Assembly (NCBI RefSeq): GCF_001612745.1
Contig: NZ_BDBA01000023.1
Span: forward strand, 33,695 to 97,694
Direction: 5' to 3'
DNA length: 64,000 nucleotides
Source: Nocardia amamiensis NBRC 102102
GTDB lineage: Bacteria; Actinomycetota; Actinomycetes; Mycobacteriales; Mycobacteriaceae
In this document: piece by piece, positions 26,135-34,765 of the stretch
Numbering within the stretch: the stretch's first letter is position 1
Layout of the letters: each line of letters starts with the position of its first letter
Notes under the pieces: generated by a model
Told to the model about the DNA's origin: nothing
Databases searched by the model: none
What the model saw: only the letters and a program-made list of their open reading frames with translations
Translations under genes and position numbers: made by a program

Positions 26135-27799
26135 TCAGGCGGTCAGTGCTCGGCTCAGCGCCGGTTCCAGATCCTCGAGCAGGACGCTCTCGAGGCGCTC
26201 GGCGAGGAACGACTCCCGCATCGAGCTGCGCTGGACCTTGCCGCTGGTGGTGCGGTGCACCGATCGGGGTTCCAGGAGAACGACATTCGGTGCGGCGATG
26301 TCGAATCCGCGAGCGACGGCGTTCTTGATCGCCGAGGACAGCTCGGCGAGCGTTGTGCCGCCTTGCAGGGCCGTCTTCACGCCCTGTAGCACGACGAGCC
26401 GCTCCCGGCCACCCGCGTCGACGGACACGGCCACACCGGCGGCGCCGAGCGCGGGGTGCAGATCGCGTACCAGGTCTTCGATGTCCTGGGGATAGATGTT
26501 GCGGCCGTTGATGATCAGCAGATCTTTGCTGCGGCCCGTGACGAACAGCTCGTCATCGTGCAGCAGTCCGAGATCGCCGGTACGCAGGAAAGGCCCCTCG
26601 GCGCCGATATACGCGTCGAATGTTTCGCGGGTCGACTCGGCACGGTTCCAGTAGCCCGCCGCCACACTGTCTCCACGAATCCAGATCTCGCCGACCTCGT
26701 CCTCCGGAAGCTGCTGCCGCGTGTGCGGGTCGACGATGCGGATCTCCAGACCGGGTACCGCCCGACCGCAGCCGACAAGCCGGGTCGCGCGGCCGACGTC
26801 CAGGTAGACGGGCTCGGCGGCGATGGCTCCGGCGCTGGCCATCAGCGTCACCTCGGCCAGCCCGTAGGCAGGCCGCATCGCGGTGCGGCGCAGACCAGCG
26901 GGCGCGAAGCGCTCCAGCACCGCCGCGATCGTCTGTTCGCGAACCGGCTCGGCGCCGCTGAGCGCGACTTCGAGGGTGCTGAGGTCGAGTTCGGCCACCT
27001 GCTCATCGGTCACCCGGCGAGCAATCAGGTCGTAGGCGAAGTTCGGTGCGGCGGTACAGGCGGCGCGGTAGGTGCTGATGGCCTGCAGCCAGCGCACCGG
27101 ACGCTTGAGAAAGGTCGTCGGCGCCATGAAGACCAGGTTCGCTCCTACGTACAACGCCCCGAGCAGCGAGCCGATCAAGCCCATGTCGTGGAAGTGCGGA
27201 ATCCAGCTGACTCCCGTACCGGCATCGTTCAGCCCGATCGAGGCGATGGCGGCTTCGTTGTGCATGAGGTTGCCGTGCGTCACGACGACGCCCTTAGGGG
27301 TACCCGTCGAGCCCGAGGTGTATTGGAGGAAGGCGATGGTTCCCGAGTCGATGCCGGGCATCCGCCAGTCGTCGGGGTCACCGAGCGGACCATCGGTCGC
27401 GGCGACGATCTGGCTTGTCGCGTCCGCGACCAGCGGCTGGACGTCACTGGTGGTGAGGACCAGTTCCGCGCCGGAGTCGGCGATCACGCCGACCAACCGC
27501 TGGGTGCTGCGCTCGTCGTGCGGCAAAGGCGCGGGAACGGCGATCACGCCCGCGTACAAGCACCCGAGAAAGGCCCGCAGGAACGCCAGCCCGTCGTGGT
27601 AGAGGAGCACGACCGGCTGCGCCGATTCCGGACGGTCGGCCAGCCAGGCGGCGACAGCCCTGGCGTCGCGGTCGAGCTCGAGGTAGGTGACGACGTCCTC
27701 GGTGAGTTCTCGCCCGGCTTCCCGAAGGTAGGTGTAGGACCTGGTGTCCCCGTAATCGAAAATTTGCTGCCTTACGTGGTGAACGTAGCTCGGCTGCAT
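26135..27799 (-). CDS. fatty acyl-AMP ligase (FAAL)
   Basis: A 554-residue adenylating enzyme. The P-loop is YTSGSTGTPKGV; further core motifs are SWIPHFHDMGLIG, RPAYGLAEVTL, GEIWIRGDSVAAGYW and RTGDLGLL, ending GKVQRSSMRESF with the C-terminal lysine. The HFHDMGLIG segment and the shape of the middle region are those of FAALs rather than CoA ligases, so it should make acyl-AMP and load the chain on the adjacent ACP. ATG at 27799 follows AAGGAA. First gene of the FAAL-ACP-megasynthase unit. Confidence 0.9.
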   Translation of the reverse strand: MQPSYVHHVRQQIFDYGDTRSYTYLREAGRELTEDVVTYLELDRDARAVAAWLADRPESAQPVVLLYHDGLAFLRAFLGCLYAGVIAVPAPLPHDERSTQRLVGVIADSGAELVLTTSDVQPLVADATSQIVAATDGPLGDPDDWRMPGIDSGTIAFLQYTSGSTGTPKGVVVTHGNLMHNEAAIASIGLNDAGTGVSWIPHFHDMGLIGSLLGALYVGANLVFMAPTTFLKRPVRWLQAISTYRAACTAAPNFAYDLIARRVTDEQVAELDLSTLEVALSGAEPVREQTIAAVLERFAPAGLRRTAMRPAYGLAEVTLMASAGAIAAEPVYLDVGRATRLVGCGRAVPGLEIRIVDPHTRQQLPEDEVGEIWIRGDSVAAGYWNRAESTRETFDAYIGAEGPFLRTGDLGLLHDDELFVTGRSKDLLIINGRNIYPQDIEDLVRDLHPALGAAGVAVSVDAGGRERLVVLQGVKTALQGGTTLAELSSAIKNAVARGFDIAAPNVVLLEPRSVHRTTSGKVQRSSMRESFLAERLESVLLEDLEPALSRALTA

Positions 27800-28159
27800 C
27801 TCGTGGTTCCTTAGTAGCGGCGGCGTTGGTGTCGGCTACTACTGTCCGCCGTCTACAACCGCGCAACCAGGAACCTCAGGGATCGTCCAGCAAACCCCGG
27901 GTGGGCCTGATCCCACCCTTGGGTGTGTAGTCTGCGCGCGTCACGTCGCCGGGCCGTCATCGCGCTGAGCACTCTTAGTTGCTTAGCGAAAGCACTTCTC
28001 GTCGCATGACGCGGATCTCGCACCGGCGAAGAACAAAGACCCAGCGCTGCTCGACTGAGCATCCACGGTTCGGGAAGCCCACCCTCGCCGCGGCCGAGCA
28101 CGACGAAAGCCTGCTCTAGAGAGGCTGCGGATTCCGGACGCCGCGGTACCGGACAATGC
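27800..28159. other. intergenic upstream of the FAAL operon, no gene seen
   Basis: About 360 bases between the FAAL start and the end of the next minus-strand gene. No supported frame. It should contain the promoter of the lipid operon; I saw no clear operator. Confidence 0.4.
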
Positions 28160-28510
28160 TCAGTGCGGCGGCCGCTCGACGGAGCGGAGGTCGGCGCCCG
28201 AGGCCGAGGCAATGGCGAGAGCCAGACAGCGCAACTCGCCGGGGATCAGCACCGCTCGAATGGTGCCCTGGAAACACTCCAGCATGGACCCGTCCGACCA
28301 CCGCACGTCGTAGCGGTACCAGCAGCGTCCGTCGCTGCGACCACGCTGGATATCGCGTTCGGTCCGGACGGCCAGTTCCATCAGCGCGGCGGTGACCTGG
28401 CTCGGCCGGCCCGCGCTGGCGATCTTCCACCACGGCTGGCCGAAATACCCTGGCTCGGAGATCTCGACCAGGTACAGCAGAGGCATCCCCACAGCGTCGG
28501 AGGCGGTCAT
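28160..28510 (-). CDS. hypothetical protein, 116 aa
   Basis: A 116-residue soluble protein I do not recognise. It has protein-like segments rich in aromatic residues: LLYLVEISEPGYFGQPWW, DGRCWYRYDVRWSDGSML and ECFQGTIRAVLIPG. The start may be ATG 28510 or the internal ATG at 28486; neither has a strong ribosome site. It lies 79 bases downstream of the NYN-type gene on the same strand. Confidence 0.5.
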   Translation of the reverse strand: MTASDAVGMPLLYLVEISEPGYFGQPWWKIASAGRPSQVTAALMELAVRTERDIQRGRSDGRCWYRYDVRWSDGSMLECFQGTIRAVLIPGELRCLALAIASASGADLRSVERPPH

Positions 28511-28589
28511 ACCGCACAGACTGCATCAAATCGGACTGGACGAACAGGTGAAACGCCGAATGTGTGCTGAGCCGCGACATCTCTGATCG

Positions 28590-28997
28590 CTACGACCCGA
28601 TGCGGTCCAGGAGCCAGCGAGGACCGACCGTGGTCGCCCCGATCGCCTCGACACGGTCACGGAGCCCCCGATCCGCCGTCACGACCGTGATCGGACGATC
28701 GCCGCCCTCCGCGAGCGCCGCGGCTACGACACCGACTATCGCGTCATCTCCCGAACCGTCCGCCCGCACGATATGGAGATCAGCGAATTCCGGGTCCGGC
28801 GAAGTGACCGCGGCCTTCGCCGCCCCCTCCAGCACGACGACCAACTCGGCCGGTTGCTCCAGGCGCTCATCGAGCCTGGACATTTTCGTGAGCAGTCGCC
28901 GTGCCGCACCGGCCCGATCGCGCCACCATCCATCGGGCCGCGAGCCGATGACATTCGCGGCGTCCACCACGATCAGCCGATCGTTGTCCTGCCTCAC
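28590..28997 (-). CDS. NYN/PIN-like ribonuclease domain protein
   Basis: A 135-residue single-domain protein resembling NYN (YacP-like) nucleases of the PIN fold. Acidic residues expected at the active site are visible: VVDAANVIG at the N-terminus, GSGDDAIVG in the middle and VTADRGLRDRV near the end. WLLDRI closes the domain. Actinobacterial members are often annotated as NTP-binding or hypothetical and probably cut RNA. GTG start at 28997. No toxin-type partner gene next to it, so I do not call it a toxin. Confidence 0.75.
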   Translation of the reverse strand: MRQDNDRLIVVDAANVIGSRPDGWWRDRAGAARRLLTKMSRLDERLEQPAELVVVLEGAAKAAVTSPDPEFADLHIVRADGSGDDAIVGVVAAALAEGGDRPITVVTADRGLRDRVEAIGATTVGPRWLLDRIGS

Positions 28998-29151
28998 CTA
29001 CTCGGTCTTTCCCGGCCAGCAGCCGAGGATCGCGCGCGACCTGCCGCGCGACAGCTCCACCCAGCGCCTCCCTCGCATGCTCCCGCGCGACCTGACGCCT
29101 GTCATGCGGGTCGGGTCGGCGCGCAACATAGTCGCACCCGCATTCGGTGGT

Positions 29152-30804
29152 TCAGTGCACCGGCAGCGGGCTGGGCACCGCCGGCCGGGCCGCTCGAACC
29201 GCGGTGAGCGCGTTGAGCCGGCCGTAGCCGTACTTGTCGCTGTGCCCGTCCGCACCGTAGCGGCCGCCCTGCGGATCGATCTTGTCGCAGGCTCCTTTGA
29301 GCAGATCCTTCACCTCATGCCAGGCCAGATCCGGATTCACCGACAACACCAGAGCCACCACACCGGCAGCTCCCGGGCACGCGCTCGAGGTGCCGCCGAA
29401 GTCGTTGGTGTAATTGCCCGCGCCATCGCCGGAGTCGGGATCGCCCGGGTTGTAGCCGTCCCGGCCACGCCGGTCGACCGTCCAGATGCCCGGCGTGCGC
29501 GGGGCAGGATGCCCGAACTGTTCGTGCTCGAAGTCGCTGCTGGGGAACGCGCACCACACCGCCTTTCCGAAATCGCTGTAGACGCTGCGTTTCCCGGTGT
29601 CATTGCAGGCCGCGACGGCGATGACCTTGGCGAAACTGGCGTAGCCGTCGTTGTCGACGGACTCGTTGCCGTTGCCCGCCGCGAACAGCACCACACAACC
29701 CTTGCCGCCGCGCCCGGTGGTGACGGCGTGTTCGATGGCCAACCGCGTGCTCGCTGGCAGCGGCACCACCTTGTTGTGCAGCGAGTCGTTCGGCCGGAAC
29801 CAAGCGCCGTCCGGCGGACCCCAACTGCACGAGATGACGTCGGCACCGTGATCGGCGGCCCACTGGAAGGCACGCGCCTCGGCTTGCGATCCGAGGCCCG
29901 AGGCGAGCCGGATCGGCATCAATGCGGCCTCCGGCGCCACTCCCGACGCCCCGGCCTTGCCGTTCGCGCACGCCACACCCGCGCATGCGGTGCCGTGGTT
30001 CTCGCCGTTGTCGGGGCCGGTGCCGAACACGTCCTTGGGGCGCGGATCGTTGATCTGCAAAGTGACGTCGCGCGGCGCGACCACCTTCCGGCCACCGGTG
30101 AACTCGGGATGGTCGATGTCGACACCGTCATCGATGATCGCGATCGTCACCCCGGCGCCGCGTGTGACGGTGTGCGCCGCTTCCACCCCGGCGTGCGCGT
30201 CGACCGCCGCGCCGTCGACCATCGTCTTCTTCAGATGCCACTGCTGCGGGAAGATCGCCTTGCGGGAACGGCGGCGGATCAGCTCCGGGTGGCAGTACTC
30301 GACGTCGTCGCGGCTCAGCAGCGAATTCGCGATATCGAACACCCGCTGACCGGTGCCCTCCGGCGCCGCGGTGAAATACGCGTTGGTCGCATACTCGACC
30401 ACCTCTTTCACCCGCAAGCCCGCCGTCGCCAAGACATCGAGACAATGCTCGTGATCGACCCGGTCGACGAACTTCACGAAGATGTTCTCGGTGTACAGCA
30501 CCGGCTCATCGGTACCCGGGTCCACCAGCACGCGCCCGGCGAACCGCACTGCCGGCGCGGCGTTCAGCACCGGTTTGCGCTCCTCCACCGACGCCCCGGC
30601 AGGCAGCCGATACACCTCGACCCCCGCCTCCGGGTAGGCCTGCACCAACGTGGCGTCATCGAGTTCACCGGCCAGCGGCGTTCGCACCGACCCGCTCTTC
30701 CGCCGGACCCCGCGCCCCGCGTGGGTCCGCACCACGATCAGATCCGGACTCTGCTCCAGCTCGAAACCAGGATCGTCCTTCGTACCGAAATTCGCCGTAG
30801 GCAC
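29152..30804 (-). CDS. subtilisin-like serine protease (S8), no signal peptide
   Basis: A 550-residue protease. The N-terminal 190 residues look like a prodomain-like region (DVEYCHPELIRRR at its end, as in fervidolysin- or kexin-like proteins). The catalytic triad is Asp in AIIDDGVDIDH, His in NHGTACAGV and Ser in GGTSSACPGAAG. No export signal is visible, suggesting a cytosolic role or another way out. Start: a longer frame opens at TTG 30825, but GGGGAAGGAG lies inside it, six bases before GTG 30804, so I chose the GTG (MPTANFGTKDD). The gene stands alone. Confidence 0.85.
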   Translation of the reverse strand: MPTANFGTKDDPGFELEQSPDLIVVRTHAGRGVRRKSGSVRTPLAGELDDATLVQAYPEAGVEVYRLPAGASVEERKPVLNAAPAVRFAGRVLVDPGTDEPVLYTENIFVKFVDRVDHEHCLDVLATAGLRVKEVVEYATNAYFTAAPEGTGQRVFDIANSLLSRDDVEYCHPELIRRRSRKAIFPQQWHLKKTMVDGAAVDAHAGVEAAHTVTRGAGVTIAIIDDGVDIDHPEFTGGRKVVAPRDVTLQINDPRPKDVFGTGPDNGENHGTACAGVACANGKAGASGVAPEAALMPIRLASGLGSQAEARAFQWAADHGADVISCSWGPPDGAWFRPNDSLHNKVVPLPASTRLAIEHAVTTGRGGKGCVVLFAAGNGNESVDNDGYASFAKVIAVAACNDTGKRSVYSDFGKAVWCAFPSSDFEHEQFGHPAPRTPGIWTVDRRGRDGYNPGDPDSGDGAGNYTNDFGGTSSACPGAAGVVALVLSVNPDLAWHEVKDLLKGACDKIDPQGGRYGADGHSDKYGYGRLNALTAVRAARPAVPSPLPVH

Positions 30805-31104
30805 AGTGATCTCCTTCCCCGCCAACCGAACACCAGCATGAACCTAGCCCCGCCAACCACCCAAATCCCGAGTAGCGCGGTACTCGCTATTCGTGCTCGG
30901 CCCACTCCCCGGATGGTGCCCCACCCCTACCTGGCAGATGCCGCAGCACCAGGCCCACCAAGCCGCCTTCGACCTGCTTTTCGGCCCCCTACCGCTGCCC
31001 CACTCCCCCAACATGCAGCCACCTTGAACCTACTCTGACTAGGCGATTAGCCCCCTCCCCGGCTCTTGCGGTAATCTCTTCAAGCGCCCGCGGAGCGGAC
31101 GCAA
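30805..31104. other. intergenic before tRNA-Pro, no gene seen
   Basis: About 300 bases, less GC-rich and cytosine-rich on the plus strand, with no supported frame. It should contain the tRNA promoter. Confidence 0.4.
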
Positions 31105-31178
31105 CGGGCTGTGGCGCAGTTTGGTAGCGCACTTGACTGGGGGTCAAGTGGTCGCAGGTTCAAATCCTGTCAGCCCGA
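31105..31178 (+). tRNA. tRNA-Pro (anticodon GGG)
   Basis: The cloverleaf fits: acceptor CGGGCTG with CAGCCCG, D stem GCGC/GCGC with AGTTTGGTA loop, anticodon stem CTTGA/TCAAG with loop CTGGGGG (anticodon GGG), T stem GCAGG/CCTGT with loop TTCAAAT, discriminator A. CCA is not encoded. 74 bases. Confidence 0.95.
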
Positions 31179-31182
31179 CACA

Positions 31183-31218
31183 GGAAACCCCTTCCGACCA
31201 GCGTCGGAAGGGGTTTCC
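31183..31218 (+). terminator. long hairpin after tRNA-Pro
   Basis: GGAAACCCCTTCCGAC (31183-31198) pairs perfectly with GTCGGAAGGGGTTTCC (31203-31218) around a 4-base loop, five bases after the tRNA. No T run follows, as usual in actinobacteria. Confidence 0.9.
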
Positions 31219-31258
31219 TCGTTCAGCAGAGGGCTCAGGATTCGACCCATCTCACAGA

Positions 31259-31395
31259 AATCTCACGTTTTCGGGCTCTCCCCGTGCGCCCACGCTTCGA
31301 GCACGGCACGGTTTCGGGCACGTCGATGTAGTGGGTCTTGGCGACCTCGCGGATGTTGCCGAGCTGGCGCGCGGCTGCGGGCAACCTCGAGGACT
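31259..31395 (-). pseudogene. remnant of a tyrosine integrase C-terminus
   Basis: Read on the minus strand, one frame gives PAAARQLGNIREVAKTHYIDV and, after a small frameshift, the next gives VLEAWAHGESPKT and a stop. This is the usual ending of actinobacterial phage-type integrases: the QLG(H/N) motif, the catalytic Tyr in HYI, and a tail VLEAWA. It points at the tRNA-Pro about 80 bases away, the normal place for an integrase beside its attachment site. The rest of the gene is gone. Confidence 0.55.
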
Positions 31396-31715
31396 ACCGC
31401 CGCGAGATCTACGTCTTGGAGACGGCTGTTCGGACAACGAACACCCGCCGTCGATTGACCTTCTGCTGATCCGCACGCAACGATGCGGATTCCGTTCGGA
31501 AGATTGACATCAAGGGTTTCGGCGCTCAAAATCCCACACGAGGGCCACCCGAGTGGGGCAAACCGGACAGTGGGTCCCCGCGTGGCACGTAGGTTTGGTA
31601 CTGGCAGCGTGTCAGCCCCACCAGTTGCGCACGACGTCGATCAGTCAGACGACCCCGTCGGCTATCGCGGACCCCGGCGGTCAATCGTGCGGCGCGTACC
31701 GAGGGATTCCGCCGA

Positions 31716-33404
31716 CTACATCCCGTCGATCCCGACGACACCTGTGACCAATGCTTCTGCCAGCACATCACGCCCCTCTTCTTCAGCCCGAAGTGCCGCG
31801 CGCAGAGATACGATGCGCTGCTCGCGTTCTGCCAGCGCGACGGCGATCGCCCGCTGTTGTTCAAGTGGCGGCACGGGAATCTCGAGGTCGGCGAGTTCCC
31901 GAGCGCTCATCGTCGGCGCGACATGTTCCAAGGCGGTTGCCTTGATCCGGTCGCCGGTCCGCCGACAGAGCAGAAATTCGAGAAGGTAGCCGGAGTCGAC
32001 CTCGACGCCCTCTCGGACGCGGATGCGGGTCAGATTGGAGTCGAACAGCCACTCGTTCATGTCTGCACCGACTATGGCAACATCCTGCACCTGTCCGGCT
32101 CGAACTGTGAGCAGATCACCGGCGCGCAGGCGGTATTCCGCGAATTCCTGGGCTACTTTCTCGGTGGTGCGGTCGAGAGCTTCGTCGAGGATGCGCCTGG
32201 TTTTGAGGCTGCTGGGTCTGAGCACCGGTACGTCCGCATCGTCACTCGTGGAGATCTGTGATTTGGTGAGTCGGCGCGTGCCCGCCTTGATCTCGCACAG
32301 CTCACCGAGTTTGCGTACTTTCCAGTTCGCTGGATACCCGGATGGCAGGATTTCCTCGCGCACGAACAGTTGCGGTACGGATCGGGGAGTGCGGACCTCC
32401 GCGAGCGCCGTCTGGGCCGAGTGAGCGGATTCGGTGATCCGCTGGAGGCGCACTTCGCCAGCGATCTCCTCGTCGGCTAGATAGGTGTGTGGTGTCAGCC
32501 GATAGTTCTGCGCCGCTACCGCGCTGACCGGTACCGCGACCACCCGTGCCGGCCCGATCGCGTGCTCGACTACGACGCTGCGAGATTCCCCCGGAGCCAG
32601 AGCGAAGGGATCCCGCACCAGTGCGGAGATCTGCTCCGCACCTGCGAGCACCGGCCGCTCACGCTCGCGCGTTTTGATCTTCAGCGAGGTCGCATCGACC
32701 ATCACGATGCGCGCCTGGGGTCCTCGACGGCGTGGATGTTGCAGCACCCACACCGTCGTATCCACCGACGACACCGGGAACAGGTCCCTCGACAACCGGA
32801 TGATCGCTCGAACTGCACCCTGATCCACCAGCTTTTTGCGGATCGATTGTTCGTCTTCATCCGATGACGCCGCCGCCGACACTGGCATGAGCACCGCTGC
32901 CCGCCCCTGCTCCGTCGTTGCTTTCAGCGCGGCCTGCAGCCAGGCGAAGTTCGCGTTGCGCTCCGGCGGCGCACCGTAGTCCCAGGTGAGATCGGCTGCT
33001 CCCAGCACCCGGTTGAAGGGGGGGTTGACCACCACCGCGTCGTTGCGGCGCTTCGGTGCCCGCCACCACGGTTCGGTGGCGGTGATATTGCTCGAGACCC
33101 GATGCCCACGCATGATCAGCGACATCCGCACCCGATGCATCCTCTGCGGATCGTGACCGGACACCTCGACGTCGACCCCCTGACCAGAGCCGGCCTCGGC
33201 GACAGCACCGACCAGTTCCCCGTGCCGGCAATACAGGTCGGCCACCGTCACGAGCATCTCTGATGCGGGTATGACACATCCGGCCATCAATTCCGCCACC
33301 GCCCGCGGCGTCGGATAGGTCGACGCCTCGCGCCCCTCGGCGGCGGCGAGCTCACGGTGGATCGCCTCGTATCCCCGCACGCCCAGTCGCGCAGAGATTT
33401 TCAC
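31716..33404 (-). CDS. N-6 adenine DNA methylase fused to a type I specificity-like region, 5'-truncated
   Basis: A 562-residue protein. The methylase part (to about residue 330) has VADLYCRHGELVGAV as the SAM-binding motif, unusual in having R-H in place of GSG-type residues, and VVVNPPFNRVLG as the NPPF catalytic motif. The second part (from about 370) reads like an HsdS half: ILPSGYPANWKVRKLGELCE, then LADLEIPVPPLEQQRAIAVAL. Such M-S fusions occur in BREX-like, Dnd-like and orphan systems, but no nuclease or helicase partner is nearby. Upstream of the GTG at 33404 the frame stays open and protein-like for some 25 codons before a stop, and an IS fragment begins there, so the original N-terminus was probably lost. 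Confidence 0.65.
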   Translation of the reverse strand: MKISARLGVRGYEAIHRELAAAEGREASTYPTPRAVAELMAGCVIPASEMLVTVADLYCRHGELVGAVAEAGSGQGVDVEVSGHDPQRMHRVRMSLIMRGHRVSSNITATEPWWRAPKRRNDAVVVNPPFNRVLGAADLTWDYGAPPERNANFAWLQAALKATTEQGRAAVLMPVSAAASSDEDEQSIRKKLVDQGAVRAIIRLSRDLFPVSSVDTTVWVLQHPRRRGPQARIVMVDATSLKIKTRERERPVLAGAEQISALVRDPFALAPGESRSVVVEHAIGPARVVAVPVSAVAAQNYRLTPHTYLADEEIAGEVRLQRITESAHSAQTALAEVRTPRSVPQLFVREEILPSGYPANWKVRKLGELCEIKAGTRRLTKSQISTSDDADVPVLRPSSLKTRRILDEALDRTTEKVAQEFAEYRLRAGDLLTVRAGQVQDVAIVGADMNEWLFDSNLTRIRVREGVEVDSGYLLEFLLCRRTGDRIKATALEHVAPTMSARELADLEIPVPPLEQQRAIAVALAEREQRIVSLRAALRAEEEGRDVLAEALVTGVVGIDGM

Positions 33405-33458
33405 TAGTCGGCGCGTTACGTCCTGCCGCGCCTGCTCCAGTCGCGGCAGCCGTGTTCG

Positions 33459-33612
33459 GTCCTTGAAGTCCTTGACGGATCACCTGTTGCGGAAGTGGCT
33501 GTCCGATACGGGGTTTCGCGGCAGTCGATCTACGTGCGGAAGGCCAAGTACCAGTCCGGCGGCCTCGACGCGCTGCGCCCGCCCCCGCGGCTCCGAACGC
33601 ACGAACCGACCC
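33459..33612 (+). pseudogene. IS481-like transposase N-terminal fragment
   Basis: The frame reads VLEVLDGSPVAEVAVRYGVS, RQSIYVRKAKYQSGGLDAL, RPPPRLRTHEPT, which is the N-terminal helix-turn-helix of IS481-type transposases. The catalytic DDE part is missing; the frame continues as unrelated sequence. It lies head to head against the truncated 5' end of the methylase gene. Confidence 0.6.
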
Positions 33613-33759
33613 CCGATCCGCGACATCAACGAAACCAACTCGGCCACAACACGATCCAACACCACACAACAGATCTACCAGCACCAACTAACGCAGGTGT
33701 CGTTGCAGTACTAGCGCCGGATTCCGGCCGGATGCGCCACTACCCCCGGACCGAAAGCG

Positions 33760-33948
33760 ATGTTCGCCGGCGCGGTCGACTGGCTGCGTAAACGCCAGGC
33801 GTTGCTGCCGGGTCTGCGCACTCTGGAACGGTTGGTCACCGATGGGCGGCAGGCCGCTGATCGGCGGTTGTGGGGTCAGCTGACCGATCAGCTGAGCGCC
33901 GGTTCGGCGTCGGCGCTGCTGGCGTTGCTGGTCAAGCACCAGATTTGA
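33760..33948 (+). pseudogene. Tn3-family transposase fragment
   Basis: A 62-codon piece, FAGAVDWLRKRQALLPGLRT, LERLVTDGRQAADRRLWGQL, resembles the N-terminal (DUF4158-type) region of Tn3-family transposases, which have WLR.RKVLLPG..TL.RLV in this place. Both sides of the match are missing. A second mobile-element scar next to the IS481-like one. Confidence 0.6.
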
Positions 33949-34195
33949 GGCGCGATCGCGCGAGTCGATAACGTTCGCAGAACCTCCCTGGAGATGTCGG
34001 TAATGACAACGCGGTCCCGCGCGAATCCGGAACGTGGGCAGCCGAATAGGTCGATCGACCGATGCCGGTGTGCCGTTGTGGGATCAGCATGGGAAGCGAC
34101 TGATACTGGCCCGATCCGTAAGGGTGCGATGATTCCCGCCGCCGAGCGGCCCGCCGGATGGCTCGCGCTCGACCAGCACCTGGGGGGGAACCGTC

Positions 34196-34657
34196 TTGAG
34201 CAGGCGAATGAGCGATTTGACGCCGCATGTCTCCGCACGGCACAGGTTCGGTGCCGAGGTACGCCGACAACGCATCCAGCATGGATTGTCGCAGGCCGAG
34301 CTGGGCCGGAGGATCTTGCACAGTGCCTCGACGGTCGCCAAAGTCGAGACCGCCCAGCGCTGGCCGAGCCAGGACTTCGCCGAGCACAGCGATTCGGTTC
34401 TCGAGACCGGCGGGGAACTCCTGCAGCTATGGCACGAGGCGCAGCTCGAACGCACCGACCAGCAGGTCGCCCCGCCGAGGTCGGTCGTGGAGCAGCATCT
34501 TGTGGAAAACCACCCGGAAATCGAACCGTTCACCGAGTTGCTGTCCAGGCTGGTCATAATCTGGATGGACCTGCGCGGCACCGAAACCTGGCCGGGGGTC
34601 CGGACTCTGATAATCGCCCGGCTCGATGCCGCCCTGCGCCTCGAAGTGGAATGTTAA
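34196..34657 (+). CDS. XRE-family helix-turn-helix regulator
   Basis: A 153-residue regulator. The HTH covers about residues 17-65: FGAEVRRQRIQHGLSQAELG, RRILHSASTVAKVETAQRWP. This is the type found in many actinobacteria with a C-terminal ligand domain (DUF5753 or like), but here the C-terminal part is short and ends RLDAALRLEVEC, so it may be trimmed. TTG at 34196 follows GGGGGGAA; the ATG at 34208 is the alternative. It precedes the biosynthetic cluster by about 110 bases on the same strand and is a candidate pathway regulator. Confidence 0.75.
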   Translation: MSRRMSDLTPHVSARHRFGAEVRRQRIQHGLSQAELGRRILHSASTVAKVETAQRWPSQDFAEHSDSVLETGGELLQLWHEAQLERTDQQVAPPRSVVEQHLVENHPEIEPFTELLSRLVIIWMDLRGTETWPGVRTLIIARLDAALRLEVEC

Positions 34658-34671
34658 CAGCCATTCGAAAA

Positions 34672-34720
34672 GGTCCAAATCGTGTACAGCAGCGCATTGT
34701 TGGACAGACATCCGGTCCAA
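34672..34720. promoter_or_regulatory. possible operator before the cluster
   Basis: TTGGAC (34700-34705) and GTCCAA (34715-34720) form an inverted repeat with a 9-base spacer, and GGTCCAA occurs again at 34672-34678, 42 bases from the copy at 34714. It lies 46 bases before the start of the first biosynthetic gene and just after the XRE gene, so it may be its operator. No experiment is implied by the sequence. Confidence 0.4.
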
Positions 34721-34765
34721 TTCCGAATATTGCAGCGGGCCAGCGGACCATGTTGAATCGAATAT

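Noticed and set aside
28590..28997. Toxin of a toxin-antitoxin pair (PIN domain)
   Set aside because: No small antitoxin gene overlaps or adjoins it, and its acidic residues fit the NYN/YacP type instead.
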